A stretch of 64,000 bases of DNA from Lentimicrobiaceae bacterium (GCA_020636745.1 JACJXH010000002.1:1-64000); one strand, 5' to 3'; numbered from the stretch's first letter, positions 35,534 to 45,601 are shown. The notes: generated by a model not told the origin, from the letters alone. Numbers and translations: made by a program.

Positions 35534-36424
35534 CTATTTGATGAAAACTACTTCAGCTGGCATGGCAATTTTAAGGCGTCCGTCATTCTCAACACTCAGT
35601 TTTACTGCATACACAAGGTTTATTCTTTCTTCACGGGTTTGAATGATTTTAGGTGTAAACTCAGCCATAGGCGAAATCCAGGTGACCACTCCTTCAAGCT
35701 CGCTCATTCCGTCTGCTTCATCAATCATTACTTTTGCCTTTTGCCCTGTTTTTACCTGAGCCAGCATATTGCCACTAATGTAAACTCTTAGGTCCATGGT
35801 CTTGAGGTTGGCAATTTTGTAAAGTGGTTTGCCAAAGGCAGTTACTTCGCCAGTTTCAGCAAAGCGGTTGAGGATGGTTCCTTCAACCTTATTCACAAGG
35901 AAGCAGCGTTTCAGGGCTTCTTCAACCTGGGCAATCTGGGCATCAAGGGCTTTTAATTCATCGGCTACTGCGGTTAATTGTGAGTTTACGCCTGCTATCT
36001 GTTTGTCAGCCACTTCAACAGCTCCTTTTATATCGTCATACTGTTTGGGCGTGGCAGCCTGGTCTTTTAACAGGTTTTCAATTCGGGTTTGATCAATTTT
36101 CAGATTGCTTTTTTGTTGCTGATAAATGGCTGCCTGGGCCTGTATACTGGCAGCTTTACTTGCAACTGCTGATTTTTGAGCCTGAAGCTGTATTTTTTTG
36201 TAATGCAAATCTGTGGTATCAATTAATCCTACAGTATCGCCTGCTTTCAGCAATTGACCCTCAGTCAGGTTGAGCCATATAATCCGACCGTTGGCTTCAC
36301 TTGAAATGGTGGTTTCAACCGCTTCGAAATTCCCGTAGGCATCAGAAACCTGTTTGTTTTGATTACATGATACGGTGAGTGCTGATACCATTGTCAGAAG
36401 TATTAATTTTTGAATTGTTTTCAT
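35534..36424 (-). CDS. HlyD/MFP-type periplasmic adaptor (YbhG-like)
   Basis: This 296-residue lipoprotein (lipobox TVSC, Cys20) has a split biotinyl-lipoyl domain around a long coiled-coil hairpin (about 70-165, rich in A/Q/K), then a beta-barrel domain (LKTMDLRVYISGNML). It bridges the ABC permeases and the TolC-family channel encoded upstream. The order and sizes match YbhG of the YbhGFSR exporter. Confidence 0.92.
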   Translation of the reverse strand: MKTIQKLILLTMVSALTVSCNQNKQVSDAYGNFEAVETTISSEANGRIIWLNLTEGQLLKAGDTVGLIDTTDLHYKKIQLQAQKSAVASKAASIQAQAAIYQQQKSNLKIDQTRIENLLKDQAATPKQYDDIKGAVEVADKQIAGVNSQLTAVADELKALDAQIAQVEEALKRCFLVNKVEGTILNRFAETGEVTAFGKPLYKIANLKTMDLRVYISGNMLAQVKTGQKAKVMIDEADGMSELEGVVTWISPMAEFTPKIIQTREERINLVYAVKLSVENDGRLKIAMPAEVVFIK

Positions 36425-36457
36425 TTTGAAATATTTATACAGCGTTTGTTTTATTAT

Positions 36458-37735
36458 TTATTTGAGTAAGCCCATGGTAGACAGGTAGTTGAGCCTTGCA
36501 TACTGGAGTTGTATGCTGTGAAGTGTCTGATTGATTCGGACTTGTGTCAATGCATTTTGTTCGGTTAGAAATTCTGATGAAGTAATTGTTCCCTGTTCAA
36601 GTTGTGCACCCGATGATTTAACGACTGATTCGCGCAGTTTGACAATACGGAAATCGGCTGCCACCAGGGTTTCGTTTTTTACAATTTCCTCATGCTGATT
36701 ATTGAGCAAAATGCGCTGATTTCGCTCAAAGTTTTCTTTTTGTGTTTCTATAATCTCTTTCTGGATGCCGATTATGCTGTTTTCTTTTTTGTGTTCATTC
36801 CAGTTCCAGAGAGTCCAGCTTGCTCTGGCTCCAACCATTGCGTAGGTATCAAACTGGTTTGACAGCATATTTAACCCGGGTTTGCCGTATCCCAAACTGG
36901 CAAAAGCTGAAATGCGCGGCATTACTTTCAGGCTTGTTATTTTTTGTTGTGCTGTGAGTTTATGCTGCTGAAGCTCAAGTAGCTGATATTCGGGTCTTAA
37001 ACGGGTGTTTAGTTCCGGTAGGTCTTTAAACTGTGGTTGTTCAAATTCGGTTTGCTCGTCTAATATGATGCCCGTAATTTCCGACAAGCGAAAAATGGCC
37101 GCTGCCTTGTTATGGTTAACCTCAGTAATTGATTGTTCTGTTTTGATGATTTCAGCTTCAAGCACTTCTGCATTAGAAGGCAGTAGGGTTCCGTTGGCCA
37201 CACCTGCCCTGATTTTGCCCAGCCGCGATTGAATTTCCGACATACTTAGCTTGAGCAGTTTTTCGTTTTCCTGCAACAGCAGAATGCTGAAGTATACCTG
37301 GTTTACAGTTTCTTTCATGCGGTAATTTTCCGCTTCAACAGTTTGCAGGCTGATAAGGAGTCCGGCTTTTTCCAGTTCTTTTTGTTTCTGAACAATTCCT
37401 CCGTTCCAGATTAGCTGATTAACATCCAGATATAGTTTGTAACTGTCTTTATCAAGTGAAGGAATTTGAACATTAGGAAGACTGATGGGAAGCGAAGTTA
37501 CATCAGACTGCCAGCTAACTTGTCCGCCGAGCGAAGCCTGCGGCAACTTATGGGTGTTGAGCGCCGATTCCTGCAATTCCCACACCGATTGATACAGTTT
37601 GCTTTGCTGCGCCGTTGGATTGTGTTCAATTGCCAGCAGGTAGCATGAGTCAAGGGTGATATGATTGATTTTTTGTGCAGAAACAAAACACCCTGTAAAG
37701 AAAAATACAATGGCTGCTAAGCTTATTTTTTTCAT
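36458..37735 (-). CDS. TolC-family outer membrane channel
   Basis: This 425-residue protein has a signal peptide (about 1-20, SAQ) and the two-fold OEP repeat of long helices and short strands (repeats beginning near residues 27 and 235), with typical SLGYGKPGLNM / ASWTLWNW segments. It provides the outer-membrane exit of the pump. Its ATG overlaps the tetR stop (ATGA), so regulator and pump are translationally coupled. Confidence 0.92.
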   Translation of the reverse strand: MKKISLAAIVFFFTGCFVSAQKINHITLDSCYLLAIEHNPTAQQSKLYQSVWELQESALNTHKLPQASLGGQVSWQSDVTSLPISLPNVQIPSLDKDSYKLYLDVNQLIWNGGIVQKQKELEKAGLLISLQTVEAENYRMKETVNQVYFSILLLQENEKLLKLSMSEIQSRLGKIRAGVANGTLLPSNAEVLEAEIIKTEQSITEVNHNKAAAIFRLSEITGIILDEQTEFEQPQFKDLPELNTRLRPEYQLLELQQHKLTAQQKITSLKVMPRISAFASLGYGKPGLNMLSNQFDTYAMVGARASWTLWNWNEHKKENSIIGIQKEIIETQKENFERNQRILLNNQHEEIVKNETLVAADFRIVKLRESVVKSSGAQLEQGTITSSEFLTEQNALTQVRINQTLHSIQLQYARLNYLSTMGLLK

Positions 37736-38343
37736 TGGACGATTCTTAATGATTGAATAATGGTTTGTGGAACAATCTTTTTTCTTTCTTCGAGAAATGC
37801 CTGGTATTGTTCATCAGTATAATTCATCATTCCCATAAGCACCGGACGGGCAATTACGGGGAAAACACACATGGAAATAAGGTTGGCTACAAAATGTCCG
37901 GCTTTTATCGGAATGATATTTCCCGCAGCAATTTCCTGCTGTAACTGGATATCAATCAGATTTATATCGGCCCCCATTTCTTTGATATTTCCAACCAAAC
38001 GATGAGGATTTACACTGACTTCATGAATAACAAATCCGGCTATATCCGGATTTTGAGTCAGAATATCGATGTAGCGTTCGGTAAAAAGTGTGATTTTTTC
38101 GAAAAGAGACAAATCAGAAGTCAATACTGATATGATACGTGGAAAAAAGGTGGTGATTACTTCTTTAAAAATGGCTTCAAACAGTTTATCCTTACTGCGG
38201 AAATAATAATGTAGTAAGGCTTTATTTATGCCGGCTTCATCGGCAATTTCCTGCATTCTGGCTCCGTCAAAGCCCTTATGCGTGAAAACTTTCCGTGCAG
38301 CTTTGAGGATAATTTGTTCTGTATTTGAATCTTTTTCAGACAT
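37732..38343 (-). CDS. TetR/AcrR-family transcriptional regulator
   Basis: This 203-residue protein has an N-terminal HTH (IILKAARKVFTHKGFDGARMQEIADEAGINKALLHYYFRSKDKLF, about residues 10-53) with strong TetR consensus and a ligand-binding C-terminal half. As first gene of the efflux operon it is probably an autorepressor released by a pump substrate. A candidate operator is at 38360-38389. Confidence 0.94.
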   Translation of the reverse strand: MSEKDSNTEQIILKAARKVFTHKGFDGARMQEIADEAGINKALLHYYFRSKDKLFEAIFKEVITTFFPRIISVLTSDLSLFEKITLFTERYIDILTQNPDIAGFVIHEVSVNPHRLVGNIKEMGADINLIDIQLQQEIAAGNIIPIKAGHFVANLISMCVFPVIARPVLMGMMNYTDEQYQAFLEERKKIVPQTIIQSLRIVQ

Positions 38344-38359
38344 TTACGGTTTATCTAAG

Positions 38360-38389
38360 TGGTTTAACTAAAAGGATTAACCAGATGGT
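38360..38389. promoter_or_regulatory. Candidate TetR operator upstream of the efflux operon
   Basis: TGGTTTAA (38360-38367) and TTAACCA (38377-38383) form an imperfect inverted repeat, overlapped by a second palindrome ACCAGATGGT (38380-38389). It lies 17 bp upstream of the tetR ATG, where the promoter should be. On the minus strand a TTTG box sits just upstream at 38390-38393. Confidence 0.4.
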
Positions 38390-38401
38390 CAAAAATAGAA
38401 C

Positions 38402-38457
38402 AAAAAATAACGCACTGCAAGTTTTTCGGAAAAAAATCGGAAAAAAATTACAGTGCG
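38402..38457 (-). terminator. Terminator after the DUF4837 gene
   Basis: On the minus strand CGCACTG (38457-38451) pairs with CAGTGCG (38417-38411), followed by TTATTTTTTG. The 33-nt loop contains two copies of TTTTTTTCCGA. It separates the DUF4837 gene from the efflux operon. Confidence 0.65.
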
Positions 38458-38469
38458 CTACGTAAGATG

Positions 38470-39474
38470 TTATTTATCAACAAATTCGAACGACAATAAG
38501 ATAGACTGAACTTGTTTAACGAGGTCGCGTTTTTCTTCATTCGGGGCATAAACGTAACCGTCAAGCGAGATAACCATATTGTTTTGCTTGTCAACAAAAG
38601 TATAGTTGATAAAAGGGCCACCCATGAAATCCTTTTTTACTTCCCACAAACCACGAATTTCTACGGCAAGTTCTTTTTTCAGGCTTAAAGTGCGGGCAAC
38701 AGGCTCAATAAATTCAGGCGCAACAATCATGTAGGAACTATCGCTGGGCCCCGGAACATACAGTTCAGTAAACTGGTTTCTTACGGATAGTATCTTCAAT
38801 GGGTTGAAGGCCACGGTATCGGTATAAGGATAGCTGTAAATGAGCAATCCCTGGCTGAGCATGTTGGCTTCGCGACGCAACCAAACGAAGTTGTCTTTAT
38901 CAACGGCAACATAATAATCAGCCGGAATATCCATTGAAAGGTTGAACTTTTTCTTAATCAGTTCAATGGCTTTTATGTTGTATGATTTGGAGTAAAGTTT
39001 ATTAAGTCTCTCGATTTCAGCGTTGTCGTAAAGGTTGAGAATTTCATTTTTTCTTTCTGCAAAGCTGTTTTTAATGGCTTCGATAGAGGCTCCGCTGATT
39101 TTAACCACCCGCTGAGGAGAGGCCCATATATCATGACGCAGTTCAACCAGGGGTTTGGCCATGCTGCTGTCAATGGTCATAATAAAAACATTGCGGTGTG
39201 ATTTCAGAAAGCGGTTAAACTCATCTTCTTCAACCTGTACAATTTTGTAAAGAGGTTCGGGCTGGGGCAGGCCAACGGCAGGTCCGGCAAAAAACCGGCG
39301 AACAGAATCCCCTGCAGAACTTTTCCAAAGACCTTTTTCACATACAACCAGCACTTCGGAAGGTTTTCCGGTAGAGGAGGCCATTACTGATTTGTCGCTC
39401 TGTTTACATGAGCTGAAAACCGATACTAACAACAATGAAGTCAGCAGGAAACCCGATAATTTTTTGAATTTCAT
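38470..39474 (-). CDS. DUF4837 family lipoprotein
   Basis: This 334-residue lipoprotein (lipobox FSSC, Cys23) matches the Bacteroidota-specific DUF4837 pattern: GKPSEVLVVCEKGLW near the start, HRNVFIMTID, and a C-terminal RGLWEVKKDFMGGPFINYTF block. No function is known for the family. It is monocistronic, with a terminator downstream. Confidence 0.88.
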   Translation of the reverse strand: MKFKKLSGFLLTSLLLVSVFSSCKQSDKSVMASSTGKPSEVLVVCEKGLWKSSAGDSVRRFFAGPAVGLPQPEPLYKIVQVEEDEFNRFLKSHRNVFIMTIDSSMAKPLVELRHDIWASPQRVVKISGASIEAIKNSFAERKNEILNLYDNAEIERLNKLYSKSYNIKAIELIKKKFNLSMDIPADYYVAVDKDNFVWLRREANMLSQGLLIYSYPYTDTVAFNPLKILSVRNQFTELYVPGPSDSSYMIVAPEFIEPVARTLSLKKELAVEIRGLWEVKKDFMGGPFINYTFVDKQNNMVISLDGYVYAPNEEKRDLVKQVQSILLSFEFVDK

Positions 39475-39611
39475 ATTACTGGTAAGTTTATGATTTTATA
39501 ACTGTTGCCCGATGAGTTTATTATTCAATGAGTTAAAAAATTAATAAACCCCGGTTCAAACCACTAAAGTACGACATGAAATCATTTTTGCAGATCGTCA
39601 AATCTGCCTTG

Positions 39612-41459
39612 CTATGAAACTACAGCAACTTTTATTTTCTGGCCGGGTTTCAATGATTTCTCATTAGATATATTGTTAAGCTTTTTGATTTCTTCTACCG
39701 ATGAACCTTCATACTTCTGGGCAATTTTCCATAGTGTATCGCCTTGCTGAACCGTGTAGTATATAAAATCCAGATCCTGAGCTGTTTGTTTGGCTTTAGG
39801 TTTAGCAGCTTCTTTTTTTACCGGAACTTTTTCTGCAATTTCTGTTTTTCCTACGATAAGTTTCTGACCGGGATGAATGGTTGAACCTTTAATTTTATTC
39901 CAGGATTTTAAGTCGGCAACTGAGGCATTATATTTATCGGCAATACGGCCGAGCGATTCTCCCGATTTTACTCTGTGGTATTTATTCTCAACGCGGGTTT
40001 TTACTGTAAAGTCTGTACCGTTTTCATTTTCAGATTTTTTATTATCTGCAACAGCCACTTCTTCTGATGTTTGTTTGCCGGCTGCTGCGGCAGCTGAAGT
40101 GGTATCAGCTTCTTTTTTGGGTGAAGTTGTTTGTTTAGCTACAGCAGCGTACTGTACGGGAGATGCACTTTCGGGCCTTACAATCAATCGTTGCCCGATT
40201 TTCAGATTGGTCGATCTGAGCCTGTTCCATTTTTTAAGATTACTAACCGTACAGTGATACTTACTGGCAAGTCCGCCTAATGTTTCACCCCTTTTTACCT
40301 TGTGATACTCGGCTTGAGTTACTGTTTTCATCATGCTGAGTACCTGTTCTTTTTCCAGCTCCGACTGAGCGCGGAAAGCATACAACTGGGCTTCGTTGTT
40401 GACAAAATCAGGAATATTCTTTTTTTGCAAACGAAGGATGTAGGCATTGCCGCTCGTTGCAGGTATGATTCCGTTTTTATAAGAGGGGTTCAGGAATTGA
40501 ATTTCTTCAAATGGCACATTCAGTTTTTCTGATATTTGTGAAAACGACAATACGTCCTTGACCATAACCGTATCAATTTCGTAATGATTGAAACGGGGTT
40601 CAACAGCACGCAGGTTGTGTTCAGCTGCATAACTCATTACATAAGTAACGGCAATAAAAGCAGGTACATAGCCGCGTGTTTCCTGCGGAAGGAAGGGGCG
40701 TATTTGCCAGAAATCCATTTTTCCGCCTGAACGTCTGATGGCTTTATTTACATTGCCTGCTCCTGAATTATAGGCAGCAAGTACCAATAACCAATCGTTG
40801 TACATTTTATACAAATCGCTCATATGCTGACAGGCAGCGATGGTTGCTTTCAATGGGTCACGGCGATCGTCAACCAGTGAAGTAACCTTTAAATTATACA
40901 TTTTGCCTGTTCCGTACATAAATTGCCACAACCCTGAAGCTCCAACAGGCGACTTGGCTACCGGATTTAATGCAGACTCCACAATTGCCAGGTATTTCAA
41001 CTCTAGAGGCATATTATATTTGTCCAGCTGCTCCTCAAACAAGGGAAAATATATCTGAGCCAAACCCATTACCCTTTGTGTAAGTGCTCTTTTTTTATTG
41101 GCATACAAGTCGATATATTCACGCACATATTGGTTGTAAGTCAGATTCATGGGTGAACCGGCGTCGAGTTTCTTCAGGCGGTTGTAATAAACCGAATCGG
41201 CATAAACAGGCACAAAACCCGGTGTAAATCCAAAAATATTTTCAATTTCTTTGCCTGAAGCACATTCATATCCATCGAAATACATGAGATTGGCCAGACT
41301 GTCAAGCGAAGCAACAATAAAGTCGTCTTTTACAAGACCGGCGTCTTCAACTATTGAATCGGACGGGCTGTCGGTAATCCCGTTTTGCCCATAAGATAAT
41401 GAAAAAGAGATGATGAATATAAAAGAAAGCAGGAATCGAATGGGTTGATTGGTTCTCAT
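39612..41459 (-). CDS. mltD: MltD-like lytic transglycosylase with three LysM domains
   Basis: This 615-residue protein has a signal peptide (about 1-24), then a family 1 SLT domain (about 145-270) with catalytic E161 in IVESALNP, GASGLWQFM and LAAYNSGAGNV. Three LysM peptidoglycan-binding repeats lie at about 385-428, 494-537 and 567-612, joined by K/A/T-rich linkers. A further weak LysM-like stretch lies near 305-345. It cleaves glycan strands in the periplasm. The architecture and length are usual for Bacteroidota MltD. Confidence 0.94.
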   Translation of the reverse strand: MRTNQPIRFLLSFIFIISFSLSYGQNGITDSPSDSIVEDAGLVKDDFIVASLDSLANLMYFDGYECASGKEIENIFGFTPGFVPVYADSVYYNRLKKLDAGSPMNLTYNQYVREYIDLYANKKRALTQRVMGLAQIYFPLFEEQLDKYNMPLELKYLAIVESALNPVAKSPVGASGLWQFMYGTGKMYNLKVTSLVDDRRDPLKATIAACQHMSDLYKMYNDWLLVLAAYNSGAGNVNKAIRRSGGKMDFWQIRPFLPQETRGYVPAFIAVTYVMSYAAEHNLRAVEPRFNHYEIDTVMVKDVLSFSQISEKLNVPFEEIQFLNPSYKNGIIPATSGNAYILRLQKKNIPDFVNNEAQLYAFRAQSELEKEQVLSMMKTVTQAEYHKVKRGETLGGLASKYHCTVSNLKKWNRLRSTNLKIGQRLIVRPESASPVQYAAVAKQTTSPKKEADTTSAAAAAGKQTSEEVAVADNKKSENENGTDFTVKTRVENKYHRVKSGESLGRIADKYNASVADLKSWNKIKGSTIHPGQKLIVGKTEIAEKVPVKKEAAKPKAKQTAQDLDFIYYTVQQGDTLWKIAQKYEGSSVEEIKKLNNISNEKSLKPGQKIKVAVVS

Positions 41460-41666
41460 TTATTTTAAACGTTTATTTTAGACAGTTGTCCAATATCAAA
41501 TGCTTGCTTAGATGCAGAAGATTGCAAAGCATGTTGGTTTTGTCATAGATAATTAAATTAACACAATTAATGCACCTGGCATGCAAGTGATTATCCCTGA
41601 ATGTGTCACCCGCAAAAATATAGTTAATTTTTTAAACAGGGAAACATTTAACATTTTTTGCAGCAA

Positions 41667-42905
41667 CTATTCTGCCAATGTAAATTTCACCGGTAGGATA
41701 TATTGCACACGCACCGGTTTGCCGCGTTGCCGACCGGGAATCCAGCGCGGCATTTGCTTCACAACTCTTACGGCTTCTTCATCACAGCCGCCGCCAATTC
41801 CGCGTAAGACCTTGATATCATTGATGATACCATCGTTTCCTACCACAAAACTCAAATAAACAGTACCTTGTATGGCTGATTCGCGGGCTGATGCAGGATA
41901 TATTAAATTTTCTTTCAGGAATTTATGAAGCGCTTCATCACCTCCGGGGTATTGTGGATTTTCTTCTACAATGGTAAAAATCTCACTTTCTATTACTTCT
42001 TCTTCTTCAACCAGCTGATCGATTGGCTGAACCGATTTCCTCTCAATGGCTTTTTTTGAAATTGCACCTGCAGGCTGAATTTCTGGCTTTTCAGAAGACG
42101 ACAGGGTTTCTTGCGGGCCTGCATTTGCATGCATTTGCGCTGCAACCAGATCTTCTTCTATATTCAAATCATCTTCAACTATGGCATTATCGACAACCGG
42201 CAGTATAATATGCTGATTCTTTGATGTTTCTTTTTTGGGGGCTCCGGATTGTGGAACTGGAGGAGAAGTGGGCATCTGCTCATCTTTTTCTCCGGGCAAT
42301 CCGGCTGCCGGAGGCAGTGTGGTCAATTCCTGTATTTTGCGGGCAGAAGTGTCTTCCTTCGTGGTTATAGTGGCAAGTTCGCCGGATTGTTCAGCCTTGT
42401 TCATCCGGAAGAAAATCTGCCAGCTCCCGATAGCGGCGAGTAATAGTATACTTGCAGCGGCCAGCTCAAACCGGTATTTTCTGAAGAATGGGGGTTTTAT
42501 AGATTTTTTTTCAACTTCTGATTCGGAGTGAGAAGCGGTTGAATGGGCGGCACTCTCCTTCACACTTTTTGTAAATTCTCTGATTTCTTCCTGACTGAGC
42601 CGGGGGAATCGGGGCCCTTCAAATGCTGCCTGACCGCTTATTTCTGTTTCTTTTGGTTGAGCTTGATTTATGGTGAAAACATTATCGATGTGTTGATTCA
42701 GCAAATCTATATCTTCGTCTGCCTGGGCAGAACCAGCAAGCATAAGTCCTTCAAGGGCCATGTTGCATAGCTCGCATGAAAGCAGGTGATGATGCACCTG
42801 ATCAACTTCTGCATCAGTAAGCAGACCATTCACAAACAGAGACATTCCTTCTGCACTGAGGCATCCGGAAGGCATGAAGAGCTTATTTTTCCGTTTGTTA
42901 TCCAT
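41667..42905 (-). CDS. Anti-sigma-like zinc-finger/TonB C-terminal fusion
   Basis: This 412-residue protein has an N-terminal zf-HC2-like segment (HHHLLSCELC, about residues 38-47), as in cytoplasmic anti-sigma domains. One membrane helix follows (about 146-166), then a P/E-rich periplasmic linker. The TonB C-terminal domain (about 315-412) starts NPQYPGGDEAL and has the GGCDEEAVRVVKQMPRW block. It starts 4 bp after the ECF sigma gene, so it is very probably the cognate membrane anti-sigma factor. The TonB domain in place of a usual periplasmic sensor implies direct contact with outer-membrane or wall components. The same TonB block recurs at 46802 and 47649. Confidence 0.82.
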   Translation of the reverse strand: MDNKRKNKLFMPSGCLSAEGMSLFVNGLLTDAEVDQVHHHLLSCELCNMALEGLMLAGSAQADEDIDLLNQHIDNVFTINQAQPKETEISGQAAFEGPRFPRLSQEEIREFTKSVKESAAHSTASHSESEVEKKSIKPPFFRKYRFELAAASILLLAAIGSWQIFFRMNKAEQSGELATITTKEDTSARKIQELTTLPPAAGLPGEKDEQMPTSPPVPQSGAPKKETSKNQHIILPVVDNAIVEDDLNIEEDLVAAQMHANAGPQETLSSSEKPEIQPAGAISKKAIERKSVQPIDQLVEEEEVIESEIFTIVEENPQYPGGDEALHKFLKENLIYPASARESAIQGTVYLSFVVGNDGIINDIKVLRGIGGGCDEEAVRVVKQMPRWIPGRQRGKPVRVQYILPVKFTLAE

Positions 42906-42909
42906 TGTT

Positions 42910-43497
42910 TTAAAAAATTGATTGCTCCAACAGGTTTTTCAGGTTGCGTTTTCCGTTTTGAATATGACTCTTAACTTCATTAAGCCCCAAACCGGTTGTT
43001 TCGGCAATTTGCTGATATGATTTACTGTCAAAATAGAACAGCAATATGCAGTGTTGCTGGCCTGGCGATAATTTTCTGATTGCCTGATTAAGTTTTCTGA
43101 TGCGCTCCTCCTCTTCGTCAGCAATGTTATGATGCGTAAATCCGCTATTTTCCATAACTTCTGCCAAAAGATTTTCCTCCCAGCGAATGCTTGTTCCTTC
43201 TTTTTTCCTGTTACGCAGTAATTGGACACACTGACTTTTGGTGACTGTAAAAAGCCATGCCTTAAAATTCAGGATCTCATATTTGTGTAATGAAGTAAAC
43301 AAGCTTTCGAAAACATTCATGGCTACATCGCGGGCATCTTCACGATCATCAAAATACTTATAACAAACACCCAGCACCAAATGCGTATATCGCTTAAACA
43401 GTAACCCAATAATTTCTTTATTGCCCGTGCGGCGGAATAACTCAACCAGTTCTTCATCACTATGATGGTCGGTTGGTTTTCCTTCGGTTATTTTCAT
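42910..43497 (-). CDS. ECF-type RNA polymerase sigma factor
   Basis: This 195-residue protein has sigma region 2 (LLFKRYTHLVLGVCYKYFDDREDARDVAMNVFESLF) and region 4 (LSPGQQHCILLFYFDSKSYQQIAETTGLGLNEVKSHIQNGKRNLK). It is co-transcribed with the anti-sigma/TonB fusion 4 bp downstream. A candidate -7 box lies 25 bp upstream. It is divergent from the MscS genes, which may be among its targets. Confidence 0.93.
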   Translation of the reverse strand: MKITEGKPTDHHSDEELVELFRRTGNKEIIGLLFKRYTHLVLGVCYKYFDDREDARDVAMNVFESLFTSLHKYEILNFKAWLFTVTKSQCVQLLRNRKKEGTSIRWEENLLAEVMENSGFTHHNIADEEEERIRKLNQAIRKLSPGQQHCILLFYFDSKSYQQIAETTGLGLNEVKSHIQNGKRNLKNLLEQSIF

Positions 43498-43522
43498 AGG
43501 GCATTCAGAGAGTTTTCTTTTA

Positions 43523-43530
43523 CAAATGTA
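43523..43530 (-). promoter_or_regulatory. Candidate -7 box for the ECF sigma gene
   Basis: Reads TACATTTG on the minus strand, an exact TAnnTTTG, 25 bp upstream of the ATG at 43497. Confidence 0.4.
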
Positions 43531-43731
43531 AGGATTGACGCGCTAATCTGCTATAAAAAATCAATCATCATCTGATGGGGCACTATTATAAATATACCGA
43601 ACGAACTCACTTTCATCCTGTTTTTTACGAAAAACCAGGGCTGGCTGACAGCCCAAACCATAGGATTACACGCAATTCTCTGATATTGGTCTTCATTTTA
43701 TTGTATATTTACGATATAAAATCCAACTATA

Positions 43732-45600
43732 ATGAGAAACCATGGCGCAATATTCCTGTTAGCAGTTGCTCTTTTTCTGAATTTGTCATTATTCGCGCAA
43801 AAGGACAGTTCAGCAATTGCCAATGATTCTGTAAACGTCGAAAATCTTCAGATATATACCAGTAAACTGGCTGAAATAGAAAAGCAACGCGTTGCTGATT
43901 CCATTGCCAGGGCCAGGCTTGAGTTACAGTTGAGTTCACTGAAAACAACAGATAATTTAAAGAAAGAAGACCTGCTCCGCCAGCTGGAGGAAATTAAACT
44001 GAAAGAGAAACAGAATATTGCCGATAAAAAACAGCGAATAGATTCATTAAGAAATATAGCAGCGGGCTATCCTGTTATTGGTGTTTTAAAAGACACTTTG
44101 TTCCTGATCTATACGAAAATTGGTGCATTGAGTCCGAAAGAAAGAGCGGCAAATGTTTCAGGCAAAATCAGAAAACTATACAACGACGACTTTTTGAAAA
44201 CAGACTCACTCATTGTTGTCAAATCTGAATTTACCTATGATATTGTTTACAGGGAAAATATTATTATGAGTGTATCGGAAACAGATGCATTATGGTATAA
44301 TAAAACGATGTTTGAACTGGCGAATGAATTTAATCTGATTATTCGCAATTCCATAGTCAAGGCACGGGAAGAAAACAGTATACAAAAATTACTTCTCCGC
44401 ATTGGATTGGTGATTCTGGTACTTGTCATTGCCTGGTTTATTATCAAACTGATAGGAAAAGCAAATATGTGGTTGTTCAACTATATTGAGCTGAAGAAAG
44501 ACCACCTGATCAGAGATTTGTCATACAAGGATTATACTTTTCTGACAGCCGAGCAGGAAATGAAAATCATTGTTTTGTTGGTAAAGGCAATCCGGTGGTT
44601 TACTTATGCCTTGCTGGCTTATATAACCTTGCCGGTAATCTTCAGCATTTTTCCTTTTAGCCGCAACTGGGCCGATACGCTCTTTCATTTGATTTGGTCT
44701 CCCTTTAAAGGTGTTTTGATTGCTGTGTGGAATTATATGCCTAACCTGTTCAGCATTCTGGTTATTTATTATGTAATGAAGTATTTTATCCGTTTTGTCA
44801 GGTATATTTTTAGTGAAATAGAATCAGAAAAACTTAAAATATCAGGATTTCATGCCGATTGGGCCATGCCCACCTTTAGCATTGTTAAATTTCTGCTGTA
44901 TGCTTTTATGTTTGTGTTGATATTTCCTTACCTGCCGGGCTCTGATTCCAATATTTTTAAAGGTGTCTCTGTTTTTATCGGGGTGTTGTTTTCATTAGGT
45001 TCATCAACAGCTATTGCTAATATGGTGGCTGGTTTGGTTATTACTTATATGCGGCCCTTTAAAATAGGCGATCGCATAAAAATAGGCGATTTTTCAGGAG
45101 ATGTGATGGAGAAAACATTGTTGGTAACAAGACTGAAAACCATTAAAAACGAGGTAATTACAATTCCAAACTCGTCCATTCTCTCAGGCAATACCGTCAA
45201 TTACAGCAGCGAAGCAGCAACAACAGGTTTAATTCTTCATACTACTGTAACCATTGGCTATGACATTCCGTGGAAACTGATGCACGAGGCATTGCTGAAT
45301 GCAGCCGAAAGAACTGAAATGCTGCTTAAGGATCCCAAACCATTTGTACTGCAGACCAGCCTCGACGATTTTTATGTGTCTTATCAATTAAATGTTTATA
45401 CAAAGGAGGCCAGTAAACAGGCTGCCATTTATTCGTTGTTACACCAGAATATTCAGGACTGTTGCAATGAGGCTGGCATTGAGATACTTTCACCTCATTA
45501 CAGAGCCGCCAGAGACGGCAACGCCACCACAATACCCGCCAGTTATCTTGACAAAGATTATACAGCCCCGAATTTTAACATCAACATTCATAAGGATTAG
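43732..45600 (+). CDS. MscS-family mechanosensitive channel, large
   Basis: This 622-residue protein has a signal peptide (about 1-22), a periplasmic coiled-coil-rich N-terminal domain (about 30-110, many K/E/L/Q), then several membrane helices from about 215. The MscS pore and beta domain follow (GSSTAIANMVAGLVITYMRPFKIGDRIKIGDFSGDVMEKTLLVTRL, about 423-468, and PNSSILSGNTVNYS). It opens under membrane tension to release solutes. It is larger than E. coli MscS (286 residues), like MscK/YbdG-type members. A shorter MscS gene follows 1 bp downstream. Confidence 0.92.
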   Translation: MRNHGAIFLLAVALFLNLSLFAQKDSSAIANDSVNVENLQIYTSKLAEIEKQRVADSIARARLELQLSSLKTTDNLKKEDLLRQLEEIKLKEKQNIADKKQRIDSLRNIAAGYPVIGVLKDTLFLIYTKIGALSPKERAANVSGKIRKLYNDDFLKTDSLIVVKSEFTYDIVYRENIIMSVSETDALWYNKTMFELANEFNLIIRNSIVKAREENSIQKLLLRIGLVILVLVIAWFIIKLIGKANMWLFNYIELKKDHLIRDLSYKDYTFLTAEQEMKIIVLLVKAIRWFTYALLAYITLPVIFSIFPFSRNWADTLFHLIWSPFKGVLIAVWNYMPNLFSILVIYYVMKYFIRFVRYIFSEIESEKLKISGFHADWAMPTFSIVKFLLYAFMFVLIFPYLPGSDSNIFKGVSVFIGVLFSLGSSTAIANMVAGLVITYMRPFKIGDRIKIGDFSGDVMEKTLLVTRLKTIKNEVITIPNSSILSGNTVNYSSEAATTGLILHTTVTIGYDIPWKLMHEALLNAAERTEMLLKDPKPFVLQTSLDDFYVSYQLNVYTKEASKQAAIYSLLHQNIQDCCNEAGIEILSPHYRAARDGNATTIPASYLDKDYTAPNFNINIHKD

Positions 45601-45601
45601 T

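Noticed and set aside
39593..39611. Hairpin GCAGAT/ATCTGC after the MltD gene as terminator
   Set aside because: On the minus strand the stem is followed by A residues, not T, so it does not fit a rho-independent terminator.
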